DNA of 32,100 nucleotides from contig JAEUUT010000191.1 of the NCBI GenBank assembly GCA_016787415.1, forward strand, positions 1 to 32,100. The letters are read 5' to 3'. Position 1 is the first letter of the stretch. Each line of letters begins with the position of its first letter. Source of the DNA: Saprospiraceae bacterium. GTDB lineage: Bacteria; Bacteroidota; Bacteroidia; Chitinophagales; Saprospiraceae. The position numbers were made by a program, and so were the translations under genes. The notes beneath the pieces were generated by a model that worked only from the letters and a program-made list of their open reading frames with translations, was not told the DNA's origin and did not search any database. This document shows, piece by piece, positions 1 to 8,346 of this stretch.

Positions 1-85
1 GTGTCATCCTGAACGCAGTGAAGGATCCCTGTAATCGGGAGCCGCCAATGGTTGCAGGGATCCTTCACTGCGTTCAGGATGACAC
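1..85. repeat. Perfect 31-bp palindromic repeat
   Basis: Positions 1-31 and 55-85 are exact reverse complements around a 23-nt centre. The first bases of the centre can extend the stem with G-U pairs if transcribed. Arms of the type GTGTCATCCTGAACGCAGTG are familiar as dispersed palindromic repeats in Bacteroidota genomes (recalled family knowledge, not searched). The left end lies at the window edge, so the element may extend further. A bidirectional terminator or a REP/MITE-like element is possible; no transposase is adjacent. Confidence 0.85.
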
Positions 86-132
86 GCTGCTCCTGGCTGG
101 GGTACAATAGCCGGATAGTCATTATAAATAAT

Positions 133-233
133 ATTCCTACCCCGAGCCGCTATTATCAACCTCATCAACCTTATCAACCTCATCAACCCTATCAACCTCA
201 TCAACCCTATCAACCTCATCAACCCTATCAACC
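133..233 (+). repeat. CGAGCCGC motif plus ATCAACC array, copy 1
   Basis: A lead segment at 133-160 (ATTCCTACCCCGAGCCGC followed by tATTATCAAC) runs into about nine 9-nt units of the form YNATCAACC, alternating TCATCAACC and CTATCAACC so that the higher-order period is 18. The same lead plus array recurs at 3464-3532 and 22994-23073. The array ends 75 nt before the likely start of the glycosyltransferase gene. Reading frames through it in either direction are low-complexity translations of the repeat, not genes. Confidence 0.85.
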
Positions 234-308
234 AATCCCCAATAATAAGTACCTTGCGGCCGATTTCACCAGGTGGCCCTGCTCCACCGCTAATTGTCTG
301 CTAAAAAC

Positions 309-2534
309 ATGGCAAAATCCGGCAAGCCCAATCCAAAACCCGGTCAGCGCACACCTGCCCCAAAAGCGAGTGCGATGCCCGTTTCCCGACAGGAACCCAC
401 AGATTATTTAGAACGCCCTTCTGTAGCCACGCCGCAGGACGTACTGCTGCGTAAAATATTCTGGGGTGTAGCAGCAGCCGGACTGTTGATCTTGTTTGTG
501 CTGTCGCTGGGCTCGGGTATCAATGCCGACGACAAATTTCAGGTGGATTACTCCCAGAAATTGGTCAATTATTACGGCACATTCGGAAAAGACACCACAG
601 CACTACATATCCCGGAGGGTAATATGCACCTGTATGGCGGCTTTTTTGAAGTGGTGACGGGTTTTGCCAACAAAGCCTTTGGACTACAACCTACCGACCT
701 TAGTTATCACCAGGTGCGGCACGCATCGAGCGCCATACTTGGCTGGGCGGCCATCCTTTGTGCGGGCCTTCTGGCGGCACTGATCGCTGGGTGGAGAGCG
801 GGCATTATCACCTTGATAATCATGTTGTTATCGCCGCGTTTTGTGGGCGATTCGCTCATGAATCCTAAAGACATACCTTTTGCTGCGGGTTATATCATGG
901 CCATGTACAACATGGCAGTGGTGCTGCAAAAACTGCCGGAAGTGCGACGCTGGAACCTCGTCGGTATGGTAGTGGGCCTGGGAATTTCGCTGGGTATCCG
1001 GGCAGGCGGCTTGTTGTCGTTTGCTATCCTGTTTTTGTTTGCGGGTTTGCATTTTCTGTTGAAAAATGGGGGCCTGCGCGCCTTTTCCAATGGTCCTGCG
1101 CTGAAAAAATACACCGCAATTTTGCTGGGAACTGCCGCAGCCGGATATGTTTTTGCGCTCTTCTTCTGGCCGTATGCCTTGCAGAGCCCTTTCAAAAACC
1201 CGTTTGTAGCCCTGTCGAAATTTGCCGACCTGGAAGTGAAAATCCGGGTGCTATTTGATGGCGTCAATCAGATGTCGGACAAAACGCCCTGGTTTTACGC
1301 CGTGAAATGGATCGCATACACGATCCCGCTGGCGGCCCTGGCGGGTTTTGCAGGTAGTCTGCTACTGGCACCACGACTGTTGCGTCGCTACCAGCCATTG
1401 TGGGTAGCAATGGTGTTTTTTGCAGGAATTTTCCCGGTATTTTATGTGATTTACAAAAATTCAGTGATTCACGACGGCTGGCGCCACCTCACATTTGCTT
1501 ACCCCGGTATCGCCATAGCAGCCGGCTTGTTCTGGAATGAACTGGCTTCGTTTTTTGCAGAAAAGAAATATGTGCAATGGGCCGTATACGGTGTTTTGGC
1601 GCTTACGCTGGCTGATGCGGGCGCTTTTATTGCCGCCAATCCGAAAATGCCGTATGTGTATTTCAACCCGATTGTCGGCGGAACAAAAGGCGCTTACGGC
1701 ACCTACGAAACTGACTACTGGGGCGTGAGCGTTCGCCAGGGCCTCGAATGGATGGAACAACAGGGCATCCTGAAACCCGATATGCCAGAAACGGTCATTA
1801 TTGCCACCAATATGTACTATTCGGCCAAACAACTCACGGCCAAATACGGCGACAAGGTGAAAATAAAGTACCTGAAATGGGAAAAACGTTGTGATGACGC
1901 CTGGGATTACGCCCTCTACCCCACCCGATTCCTCGACGGCACAACCCTGAAAAAAGGCTACTGGCCCCCCGACAATGCCGTTCATCTCGTCACGGCTGGC
2001 GGCGCGCCCATCCTGGCCGTACTAAAAGACAATGGTCGCAATTGCGCCCTCGGCATGGCAGCCTCTAAAATCAGCGACTGGCCCAATTGCATCGAACGGC
2101 TCCGTGCAGAAGTAGCCAATGTGCCCGATAACGATCTGGCATGGACTAACCTGGCGCAGGCATATCTCAACACCAACCAATTGGAAGAAGCCAAAGCCGC
2201 TGTAGAAAAAACGCTGGAAATCAGTCCCGACGATACCCAGGGCAACAACGTGCTAGGCCTGTACTGGATTCAGAAAGAAGATATTGGTCGCGCCAAGTCA
2301 CAATTTCAGGCTGCTGTCAAAAAAGAACCCGGTAATGCCATCGCATGGTATTACCTCGGACTGATTGCCTACAACCAAAACGAAATACAGGTGGCACTCA
2401 ACAACCTGATGCAGGCCATCAAAGCCTCCCCCAATCTGAAACAGGCGTATCAGTTGTCGGCCAGAATTTATGATGAACAAGGTGATCCGGATGCAGCCAA
2501 CAGGTTTAAAGCGGCTTTGTCGCAGATGAAATAA
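309..2534 (+). CDS. GT-C fold membrane glycosyltransferase-like protein with C-terminal TPR domain
   Basis: This 741-residue protein has a short basic proline-rich cytosolic N-terminus, a first membrane helix near residues 50-70, then the loop SGINADDKFQVDYSQ. An acidic pair in the first extracytoplasmic loop is the usual catalytic position of GT-C (GT39/ArnT-like) enzymes, which transfer sugars from polyprenyl-phosphate donors. A second loop holds NPKDIPFAAGY, another typical acidic loop. Roughly ten further hydrophobic segments follow, then a soluble domain. Residues about 600-740 form at least three TPR units (for example DNDLAWTNLAQAYL and GNAIAWYYLGLIAYN). I chose ATG 309, preceded by A-rich TAAAAAC, over the in-frame TTG at 294. 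The methyltransferase gene follows after 27 nt, so the two are probably co-transcribed. The acceptor is unknown; family assignment is from motifs only. Confidence 0.72.
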   Translation: MAKSGKPNPKPGQRTPAPKASAMPVSRQEPTDYLERPSVATPQDVLLRKIFWGVAAAGLLILFVLSLGSGINADDKFQVDYSQKLVNYYGTFGKDTTALHIPEGNMHLYGGFFEVVTGFANKAFGLQPTDLSYHQVRHASSAILGWAAILCAGLLAALIAGWRAGIITLIIMLLSPRFVGDSLMNPKDIPFAAGYIMAMYNMAVVLQKLPEVRRWNLVGMVVGLGISLGIRAGGLLSFAILFLFAGLHFLLKNGGLRAFSNGPALKKYTAILLGTAAAGYVFALFFWPYALQSPFKNPFVALSKFADLEVKIRVLFDGVNQMSDKTPWFYAVKWIAYTIPLAALAGFAGSLLLAPRLLRRYQPLWVAMVFFAGIFPVFYVIYKNSVIHDGWRHLTFAYPGIAIAAGLFWNELASFFAEKKYVQWAVYGVLALTLADAGAFIAANPKMPYVYFNPIVGGTKGAYGTYETDYWGVSVRQGLEWMEQQGILKPDMPETVIIATNMYYSAKQLTAKYGDKVKIKYLKWEKRCDDAWDYALYPTRFLDGTTLKKGYWPPDNAVHLVTAGGAPILAVLKDNGRNCALGMAASKISDWPNCIERLRAEVANVPDNDLAWTNLAQAYLNTNQLEEAKAAVEKTLEISPDDTQGNNVLGLYWIQKEDIGRAKSQFQAAVKKEPGNAIAWYYLGLIAYNQNEIQVALNNLMQAIKASPNLKQAYQLSARIYDEQGDPDAANRFKAALSQMK

Positions 2535-2561
2535 AAAGCCAACATTTCAACACTTAACACA

Positions 2562-3398
2562 TTGAATTTCAAACTCTTATTCCCGACCTTTCGCAATCGT
2601 TATCAATTCGTATCGGGACGTTTAAAGAAATATGCCGCCGAAATGAGTGGCAGGGAATCCGGGTTCGGAACAGCGCTCAACCTCGGTACAGGAGAGGGCG
2701 ACTACGATCGTATGATCGCTCGATATTCCACGGAAGTGATCGGCTGCGACGTGAATGAAGAAGACCTGGCGCACGCTCGCTTACTAAACAAGGGGGTCAT
2801 GAACCTCCGCTACGAACCCAATAACGCATTGGCACTGACCTATGCTGACGCCTCTTTCGACCTGATCGTTTCCTGTGAAGTAATCGAACACGTGGGCGCC
2901 CCCGCACAGATGATCCGGGAAATGTACCGCGTGCTGCGCCCCGGCGGAACTGTGATTATGACCTTTCCCAGCCGCGAATTTCCTATCACCTACGACCCCG
3001 TCAACCGGTTCTGGCAATGGTTCAAAAAACCGACCGACCGAGAATTCCTGATTTCACAAGGCGCCTACGCTTTCGGACACGACTACCTGATCGGATCGGC
3101 TGACTTTAAAAAGTGGACGCAGGAAACAGGATTTCAAATTATTGAATTTCAAGGACTTAGCAGACACCTTGTGGGACTGCTGGAAGTCTACTGGACGGGT
3201 ATTGCACAAAGTATTTTCAAAAAAAATGCCCGCAACGTGGATACCGACAAAGGCACCAACCTCACCGTGCGGCCCGCTTCCACTTCTGAACCTGCCCTCG
3301 GTATCATCACAGATATTATCCTGGCTGTCGACCGCGCATTGTTCGGCTGGAGCAGGAGAAGCGTGGGGAAAGGGGTGGTTTTGAGAAAAAGGTTATGA
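2562..3398 (+). CDS. Class I SAM-dependent methyltransferase
   Basis: This 278-residue protein has the Rossmann methyltransferase signature: motif I LNLGTGEGD at residues 40-48, an acidic residue ending strand 2 in IGCDVNEED (D63), ADASFDLIVSCEVIEHV around 95-111, and LRPGGTVIMTFP at 125-136. These are typical of the Methyltransf_11/UbiE-like superfamily. The N-terminus MNFKLLFPTFRNRYQFV begins with TTG at 2562. The next in-frame ATG (2643) would remove that block, so TTG is preferred although it is a rarer start. The pairing with the upstream glycosyltransferase suggests a glycan or lipid substrate, but that is inference. Its TGA stop lies inside the first unit of the GTTATGA heptamer array. 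Confidence 0.8.
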   Translation: MNFKLLFPTFRNRYQFVSGRLKKYAAEMSGRESGFGTALNLGTGEGDYDRMIARYSTEVIGCDVNEEDLAHARLLNKGVMNLRYEPNNALALTYADASFDLIVSCEVIEHVGAPAQMIREMYRVLRPGGTVIMTFPSREFPITYDPVNRFWQWFKKPTDREFLISQGAYAFGHDYLIGSADFKKWTQETGFQIIEFQGLSRHLVGLLEVYWTGIAQSIFKKNARNVDTDKGTNLTVRPASTSEPALGIITDIILAVDRALFGWSRRSVGKGVVLRKRL

Positions 3399-3419
3399 GT
3401 TATGAGTTATGAGTTATGA
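3392..3419 (+). repeat. Heptamer array (GTTATGA)x4 at stop codon
   Basis: Four perfect 7-nt units start at 3392. The first unit contains the methyltransferase stop TGA (3396-3398). Rotated, the unit is GAGTTAT, matching the GAGNNNT form of the arrays at 5125, 21023 and 23721. Confidence 0.9.
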
Positions 3420-3463
3420 GTGGTGGTGCTGTTCTTCCGGCTTTTTCAGGAAATAAAAAATAA

Positions 3464-3532
3464 AATCCTTACCCGAGCCGCTATACATCAACTTTCATCA
3501 ACCCTCATCAACCTCATCAACTTTTATCAACC
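3464..3532 (+). repeat. CGAGCCGC motif plus ATCAACC array, copy 2
   Basis: The lead AATCCTTACCCGAGCCGC (from 3464) is followed by about five ATCAAC-type units with spacings of 9-10 nt. The layout matches copies 1 and 3. It lies between the methyltransferase stop and the promoter box of the carboxylase gene, 54 nt before that start codon. Confidence 0.8.
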
Positions 3533-3559
3533 TAAAATACAAAAACATCTATATTTCTA

Positions 3560-3567
3560 TATATTTG
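3560..3567 (+). promoter_or_regulatory. Bacteroidota -7 promoter box TATATTTG
   Basis: TATATTTG fits the Bacteroidota sigma-ABfr -7 consensus TAnnTTTG exactly and ends 19 nt before the carboxylase ATG (3587), giving a short leader. A clear -33 TTTG is not visible; the expected position lies just after the ATCAACC array. Confidence 0.6.
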
Positions 3568-3586
3568 CAGCCCTAACATTTTTTCC

Positions 3587-5128
3587 ATGGATCAGAAAAT
3601 TACCTTACTGGAGTCAAAAATTGCTGAGTCCGCTTTGGGTGGCGGCATAAAACGTATTGAAGCACAGCACAAAAAAGGGAAACTGACCGCCCGCGAACGG
3701 GTGCATTTCCTGCTGGACGAAGGCTCATTTGAAGAAATCGGCGCGCTGGTAACCCACCGCTCTACCGACTTCGGCATGGAAGAACAGGTATTTCTGGGCG
3801 ATGGCGTTGTAACGGGTTTTGGCGCTATCAACGGCCGTTTGGTATATGTCTTTGCGCAAGACTTTACCATATTTGGCGGTTCGTTGTCCGAGACACATGC
3901 AGAAAAGATTTGCCGAATCATGGATTTGGCTGTTAAAAACGGCGCACCCGTGATCGGCCTCAACGACTCCGGTGGTGCGCGTATCCAGGAAGGAGTGAAC
4001 TCACTGGGCGGATATGCCGATATTTTCTACCGCAATGTGCAGGCTAGCGGCGTAGTGCCCCAAATATCAGCCATCCTCGGCCCCTGCGCAGGCGGAGCCG
4101 TGTATAGCCCGGCCATGACCGACTTTATTATGATGGTGGAAGGCAGTTCCTATATGTTTGTGACCGGCCCCAATGTGGTAAAAACCGTCACCAACGAAGA
4201 AGTAACCTCCGAAGAACTGGGCGGCGCCAGCACCCACGCCACCAAATCGGGCGTCACCCACCTGGTGGCGGCCAATGACGTGGACTGTATCGACAAACTC
4301 CGCCGCCTGCTCTCGTACATTCCGCAAAACTGCGAAGACAAGGTGCCGCTCCTACCCTACACGCTGGGCGACGAATACCGCGACCAACTGAATAATATCA
4401 TTCCGGAAAGCGCCAACCAGCCGTACGACATCAAGGAAGTGATTGCAGGCATCGTCGATACTGATTCGTTTTTTGAAATACAGGAACAATATGCCGAAAA
4501 TATCGTGATCGGGTTTGCCCGACTCGCCGGCCGTAGCATCGGTATTGTGGCCAACCAACCGATGAACCTCGCCGGGGTACTGGATGTCAATTCTTCCAAA
4601 AAGGGTGCGCGTTTTGTACGTTTTTGCGATTGTTTCAATATTCCACTGCTGGTGCTGGAAGATGTGCCCGGATTTTTGCCCGGTACCGACCAGGAATGGA
4701 ATGCCATCATTACCAACGGCGCCAAACTATTGTACGCATTTTCAGAAGCCAGTGTGCCACGTATCACCGTCATTACCCGCAAAGCCTATGGCGGCGCTTA
4801 CGACGTGATGAATTCCAAACACATCGGCGCCGATATGAACTATGCCTGGCCTACTGCCGAAATTGCCGTAATGGGCGCAAAAGGCGCTTCAGAAATCATT
4901 TTCAAAAAGGAAATCGAAGCAGCGGACAACCCGGCCGAAAAACTGCTCGAAAAAGAACGCGAATACGCCGACACCTTCGCCAATCCGTATCGGGCCGCCG
5001 CCCGCGGGTTTATCGATGAAGTGATTCACCCACGTGAAACTCGCCGCAAACTCATCAAATCGTTTGCCATGCTCGAACACAAGGTGGTGAACAGACCAAG
5101 AAGGAAGCATGGAAATGTGCCTTTGTGA
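3587..5128 (+). CDS. pccB: Acyl-CoA (propionyl/methylmalonyl-type) carboxylase, carboxyltransferase beta subunit
   Basis: This 513-residue protein has full family length. It carries the crotonase-fold carboxyltransferase blocks: [16 protein letters not shown], the oxyanion-hole loop [16 protein letters not shown], the second-half block [16 protein letters not shown], and [17 protein letters not shown]. The C-terminus RKHGNVPL is the usual family ending, so the gene is intact up to its stop. The enzyme moves carboxyl from carboxybiotin to propionyl-CoA or a related acyl-CoA in the cytosol. The biotin carboxylase/BCCP subunits are not in the window, so substrate choice (propionyl-CoA versus methylmalonyl-CoA decarboxylase) is not decided. 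ATG 3587 is favoured by the TATATTTG box. The stop codon TGA is within the first GTGAGTA repeat unit. Confidence 0.92.
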   Translation: MDQKITLLESKIAESALGGGIKRIEAQHKKGKLTARERVHFLLDEGSFEEIGALVTHRSTDFGMEEQVFLGDGVVTGFGAINGRLVYVFAQDFTIFGGSLSETHAEKICRIMDLAVKNGAPVIGLNDSGGARIQEGVNSLGGYADIFYRNVQASGVVPQISAILGPCAGGAVYSPAMTDFIMMVEGSSYMFVTGPNVVKTVTNEEVTSEELGGASTHATKSGVTHLVAANDVDCIDKLRRLLSYIPQNCEDKVPLLPYTLGDEYRDQLNNIIPESANQPYDIKEVIAGIVDTDSFFEIQEQYAENIVIGFARLAGRSIGIVANQPMNLAGVLDVNSSKKGARFVRFCDCFNIPLLVLEDVPGFLPGTDQEWNAIITNGAKLLYAFSEASVPRITVITRKAYGGAYDVMNSKHIGADMNYAWPTAEIAVMGAKGASEIIFKKEIEAADNPAEKLLEKEREYADTFANPYRAAARGFIDEVIHPRETRRKLIKSFAMLEHKVVNRPRRKHGNVPL

Positions 5129-5208
5129 GTAGTGAGTAGTGAGTAGTGAGTAGTGAGTAGTGAGTAGTGAGTAGTGAGTAGTGAGTAGTGAGTAGTGAGT
5201 AGTGAGTA
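5125..5208 (+). repeat. Heptamer array (GTGAGTA)x12 at stop codon
   Basis: Twelve perfect tandem 7-nt units begin at 5125. The first contains the pccB stop codon (5126-5128), and the last ends 18 nt before the -7 box of the next gene. In rotation the unit is GAGTAGT. Perfect arrays of this length are prone to slippage, so copy number probably varies between strains (inference). Confidence 0.95.
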
Positions 5209-5226
5209 AGATGAACTGAAATGAAA

Positions 5227-5234
5227 TACTTTTG
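5227..5234 (+). promoter_or_regulatory. Bacteroidota -7 promoter box TACTTTTG
   Basis: TACTTTTG matches TAnnTTTG and ends 10 nt before the ATG of the HMA-AraC regulator (5245), predicting a nearly leaderless transcript. The -33 region would fall in or at the end of the heptamer array, with no TTTG seen there, so repeat number or activator binding could affect expression (inference). Confidence 0.55.
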
Positions 5235-5244
5235 TCTGTAAAGT

Positions 5245-5811
5245 ATGACAACCCTGTATATCAAAAACATGGTCTGCCAGCGATGCATCCTTACTGTAGA
5301 GCAGGTGTTGCAGAAAAACGGTATTCAACCTGTTCAGGTGGAATTGGGTGAAGCAATACTAACCGACCCTCCCAGTCCGGAACAAGAGCAACAACTGCGT
5401 GTCGAACTGACAAGTCTGGGCTTTGAATGGCTCGACGACCAGCGCAGCCAACTCATCGAACAGGTAAAAACCTTTTTGATTTCCAAAGTGCAGTCGGGTG
5501 AGTTGCCCGAAGATTTCAGCCTGGTCAAAGCCGTAAGCGAGGCATTTCACCGTGATTATTCGGCCATTTCCAAACTGTTTTCCGACTTGGAAGGCATCAC
5601 CATGGAGCATTTTTTCATTTTGCAAAAAACAGAAAAAGTGAAGGAGTGGCTCGTGTACAACGAACTTTCTTTGTCCGAAATAGCCTTTCGGCTGGGTTAC
5701 AACAGCGTTGCTTACCTCAGCAGCCAGTTTAAAAAGAATACCGGCATGACGCCCAGCGCATTCAAAGCCAATCATCGTGGCCGGCGCAAAGCATTGGATC
5801 AAGTCCATTAA
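5245..5811 (+). CDS. AraC-family regulator with N-terminal HMA-like metal-binding domain
   Basis: This 188-residue protein starts with an HMA-like domain (residues 1-62) carrying the metal-binding motif M9-V-C11-Q-R-C14. The C-terminal half (about 92-176) is an AraC double helix-turn-helix: a first HTH around AVSEAFHRDYSAISKLFS and a second around LSLSEIAFRLGYNSVAYLSSQF, ending in the typical KKNTGMTPSAFK. It lies 72 nt upstream of a Cu+-ATPase in the same direction. The likely role is a cytosolic sensor that binds Cu+ through the CxxC and activates the efflux genes. Domains and motif are seen directly; metal identity and regulation are inferred. A complete AraC DNA-binding domain with a compact HMA sensor in place of a sugar-binding cupin is uncommon outside this phylum. 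Confidence 0.82.
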   Translation: MTTLYIKNMVCQRCILTVEQVLQKNGIQPVQVELGEAILTDPPSPEQEQQLRVELTSLGFEWLDDQRSQLIEQVKTFLISKVQSGELPEDFSLVKAVSEAFHRDYSAISKLFSDLEGITMEHFFILQKTEKVKEWLVYNELSLSEIAFRLGYNSVAYLSSQFKKNTGMTPSAFKANHRGRRKALDQVH

Positions 5812-5883
5812 TTCGCAACTCTTATCCAATATTTCGTAAGCCCACGAACACGGATGGGGCTCAACTTTGCAGCATAAATCTTC

Positions 5884-8100
5884 ATGATGCAAAGTCTTGT
5901 AAAACAGCAGTTCCCTGTCACCGATATGTCGTGCGCCGCATGCGCTGTCAGCGTAGAATCCACGCTGCAGGCGCAACCCGGAGTGGCTTCGGCAGCCGTC
6001 AATTATGCTACACAATCTGTTCAGGTAGAATACGACCCGGCACAGATCACACCCGATGCCATGAACCAGGCCGTCCAGTCTATGGGCTATGGTTTGGTGG
6101 TAGACATCCCAGAAAAAGCCGCCGAAACCGCCGCCGCCATTCGTTCTGAACACTATGCAGCACTGAAACGAAAGGTGATTTGGGCTGTAGCGCTGGGCAT
6201 CCCACTGGCCTTGCTGGGCATGTTCGGCATGCGACTGCCATACGTCGAATACGTGCTGTGGGCGCTCTCCACGCCGTTGGTTTGGTGGTTCGGCCGCTCG
6301 TTTTTTGCCAATGCCTGGAAACAAGCGCAGCACGGCGCAGCCAATATGGATACCCTGGTAGCGCTCAGTACCGGCACTGCGTATATTTTCAGTGTTTTCA
6401 ACCTGCTTTTGCCTGAGTTTTGGCATGCCAGAGGCTTGCATGCGCATGTGTGGTTTGAGGCAGCGGGTGTGGTCATCGTATTTATTTTACTAGGAAAATT
6501 GCTGGAAGAACGCGCCAAGGCCGGTACCTCAGCGGCCATCAGCGCACTGATGAATCTGCAACCGAAATTCGTGCATGTGGTGCTGCCGGACGGCCGCATT
6601 GTGGAGGCCGCATTGTCTTCCGTGCAAACCGGCCAGTTGCTGCTGGTAAAACCCGGCGACAAGGTGCCAGTAGACGGCATTGTGCAATCAGGCAGTTCAT
6701 TTGTCGACGAAAGTATGTTTACCGGCGAGCCAGTGCCCGTTTTTAAAGAAAAAAGCCATCAGGTGCTGGCTGGCAGCATCAACCAGAAAGGCAGTTTTCA
6801 GATAACAGCGCAAAAAGTAGGCGCCGATACACTCCTGGCACAAATCATCCGAACGGTACAGGAAGCGCAAGGCTCCAAAGCGCCCGTACAACGCCTGGCC
6901 GACCGTATCGCAGGTGTTTTTGTGCCTGTGGTCATGGCTATTGCCCTGCTGGCTTTCGGCGCCTGGTGGGGGCTCGGCGGCCCCAACGGGTTTGTACAAG
7001 GGCTGCACGCCTTTGTAACGGTGCTTGTCATCGCTTGCCCTTGTGCCCTGGGGCTGGCTACACCCACTGCTGTGATGGTTGGCATCGGGAAAGCGGCCGA
7101 ACATGGCATCCTTATCAAAGACGCCGAAAGCCTGGAAAAAGCGCAACGTATTCAAGCCGTAGTGCTGGACAAAACCGGCACCATCACACAGGGTAAGCCG
7201 CGGGTGACAGCGCTTCAATGGGCAGAAAACACAGATATAAACACCTGGCAATCAGCCTGGTATGCACTTGAAAAAAACTCGGCACACCCGCTGGCCGAAG
7301 CGCTGGCAGAATGGCTGGAAGCAGGCGCCCGGCCGCTGCATTTGACGGCCGTTGAAAACCTTCCAGGCAAAGGCATTTCTGCTATTTACCAGGAAGAAAA
7401 AATTTGGGCCGGCAACAAAGCCCTTTTGCTGCAAAACGACATCTCTATCCCGGAAACACTCGAACTACTGGCCGAACAATGGGCCGCTGAAGCAAGTACG
7501 CCCGTCTGGTTTGCTGTCGGAAAACAGGCACTCGCAGTAGCCGCCCTCGCCGACCCTGTCAAGCCAGGCGCTGCCACAGCCATTCAAACCATGCAACAAA
7601 ACGGTATGGAAGTGTACCTGCTCACCGGCGACCATGCCGCTACTGCTGCTGCCGTGGCCCATGCTACAGGGATTCAACATTTTCAGGCGGGCATGCTGCC
7701 TGCTGATAAGGAGTTGTTTATCAAACAATTGCAACAATCGGGCAAGGTAGTGGCCATGGTCGGCGACGGCATCAACGACACCCAAGCCATGGCCCGCGCC
7801 GATGTAAGTATCGCTATGGGCAAAGGCTCGGATATCGCTATGGATGTAGCGCAAATGACGCTCATCGGGGGCGATTTGAATAAAATACCGGAGGCCATTC
7901 GGCTGTCGAAACGAACGGTAGCGACCATTCGGCAAAATCTGTTCTGGGCGTTTATCTACAATGTAATTGGCATTCCACTGGCAGCGGGAATTCTTTATCC
8001 GGTGAATGGCTTCTTACTCGATCCCATGATTGCCGGGGCTGCTATGGCGCTGAGTTCGGTGAGCGTGGTGCTGAATAGCCTGCGACTGAAAACGGCCTGA
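5884..8100 (+). CDS. copA: Cu+-exporting P1B-type ATPase (CopA-like)
   Basis: This 738-residue protein has a single N-terminal HMA domain with M15-S-C17-A-A-C20. The core has all P-type signatures: TGEP in the actuator domain, the transmembrane metal site C385-P-C387 in IACPCALGLATPTA, phosphorylated D429 in DKTGT, the SAHPLAEAL HP motif of the nucleotide domain, and the hinge GDGINDTQAMARAD (D628/D632). Eight membrane helices are expected. The CPC site plus conserved N and YN near the C-terminal helices point to subgroup 1B-1 (Cu+/Ag+), which exports the ion from the cytosol. The upstream HMA-AraC regulator and downstream HMA chaperone support copper. Two ATG codons (5884, 5887) are possible. 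A weak CAACTTTG box at 5862-5869 could be its own promoter. Confidence 0.95.
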   Translation: MMQSLVKQQFPVTDMSCAACAVSVESTLQAQPGVASAAVNYATQSVQVEYDPAQITPDAMNQAVQSMGYGLVVDIPEKAAETAAAIRSEHYAALKRKVIWAVALGIPLALLGMFGMRLPYVEYVLWALSTPLVWWFGRSFFANAWKQAQHGAANMDTLVALSTGTAYIFSVFNLLLPEFWHARGLHAHVWFEAAGVVIVFILLGKLLEERAKAGTSAAISALMNLQPKFVHVVLPDGRIVEAALSSVQTGQLLLVKPGDKVPVDGIVQSGSSFVDESMFTGEPVPVFKEKSHQVLAGSINQKGSFQITAQKVGADTLLAQIIRTVQEAQGSKAPVQRLADRIAGVFVPVVMAIALLAFGAWWGLGGPNGFVQGLHAFVTVLVIACPCALGLATPTAVMVGIGKAAEHGILIKDAESLEKAQRIQAVVLDKTGTITQGKPRVTALQWAENTDINTWQSAWYALEKNSAHPLAEALAEWLEAGARPLHLTAVENLPGKGISAIYQEEKIWAGNKALLLQNDISIPETLELLAEQWAAEASTPVWFAVGKQALAVAALADPVKPGAATAIQTMQQNGMEVYLLTGDHAATAAAVAHATGIQHFQAGMLPADKELFIKQLQQSGKVVAMVGDGINDTQAMARADVSIAMGKGSDIAMDVAQMTLIGGDLNKIPEAIRLSKRTVATIRQNLFWAFIYNVIGIPLAAGILYPVNGFLLDPMIAGAAMALSSVSVVLNSLRLKTA

Positions 8101-8132
8101 TTTTCCACTTTTTTCCTTACAACTCATTGAAT

Positions 8133-8342
8133 ATGAAACAACTAACATTCCATACCAATATCAAATGCATGGGCTGCATCAGCACCGTCACCCCTGCGCT
8201 CGACGAAACCGTTGGCGCCGGAAACTGGGAAGTAAATCTTCAGGCGCCCGACAAACTGCTTACTGTATCAGGCGAAAATGTTGAGCAGGGAAAAGTGGTG
8301 GCTGCGCTGGCCCGGGTGGGGTATAAAGCGGAGCCGGCGTAA
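8133..8342 (+). CDS. Small HMA-domain copper chaperone-like protein
   Basis: This 69-residue protein is a single HMA fold (beta-alpha-beta-beta-alpha-beta length) with C12-M-G-C15 in the first loop and the ending VVAALARVGYKAEPA typical of the last helix and strand. The Met normally before the first Cys is replaced by Lys-Cys, a mild deviation from MxCxxC. It begins 32 nt after copA, so co-transcription is likely. Family role: carries Cu+ in the cytosol to the ATPase HMA domain or the sensor. ATG 8133 is chosen over the in-frame TTG at 8127. It is followed directly by the large palindrome at 8347. Confidence 0.85.
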   Translation: MKQLTFHTNIKCMGCISTVTPALDETVGAGNWEVNLQAPDKLLTVSGENVEQGKVVAALARVGYKAEPA

Positions 8343-8346
8343 TTTT

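Noticed and set aside
4..231. Minus-strand reading frame with repeated MIGLMRLIGLMRLI-type sequence
   Set aside because: It is the translation of the ATCAACC array and the palindrome; there is no gene-like composition.
4889..5328. Minus-strand frames with LLTTHYS repeats
   Set aside because: TACTCAC heptamers have no stop codon on this strand, so the array reads open in all three frames; the flanks are antisense to real genes.
5359..6447. 362-codon minus-strand frame across the regulator and copA
   Set aside because: Antisense to two genes with clear domain motifs; it has no recognisable domain of its own.
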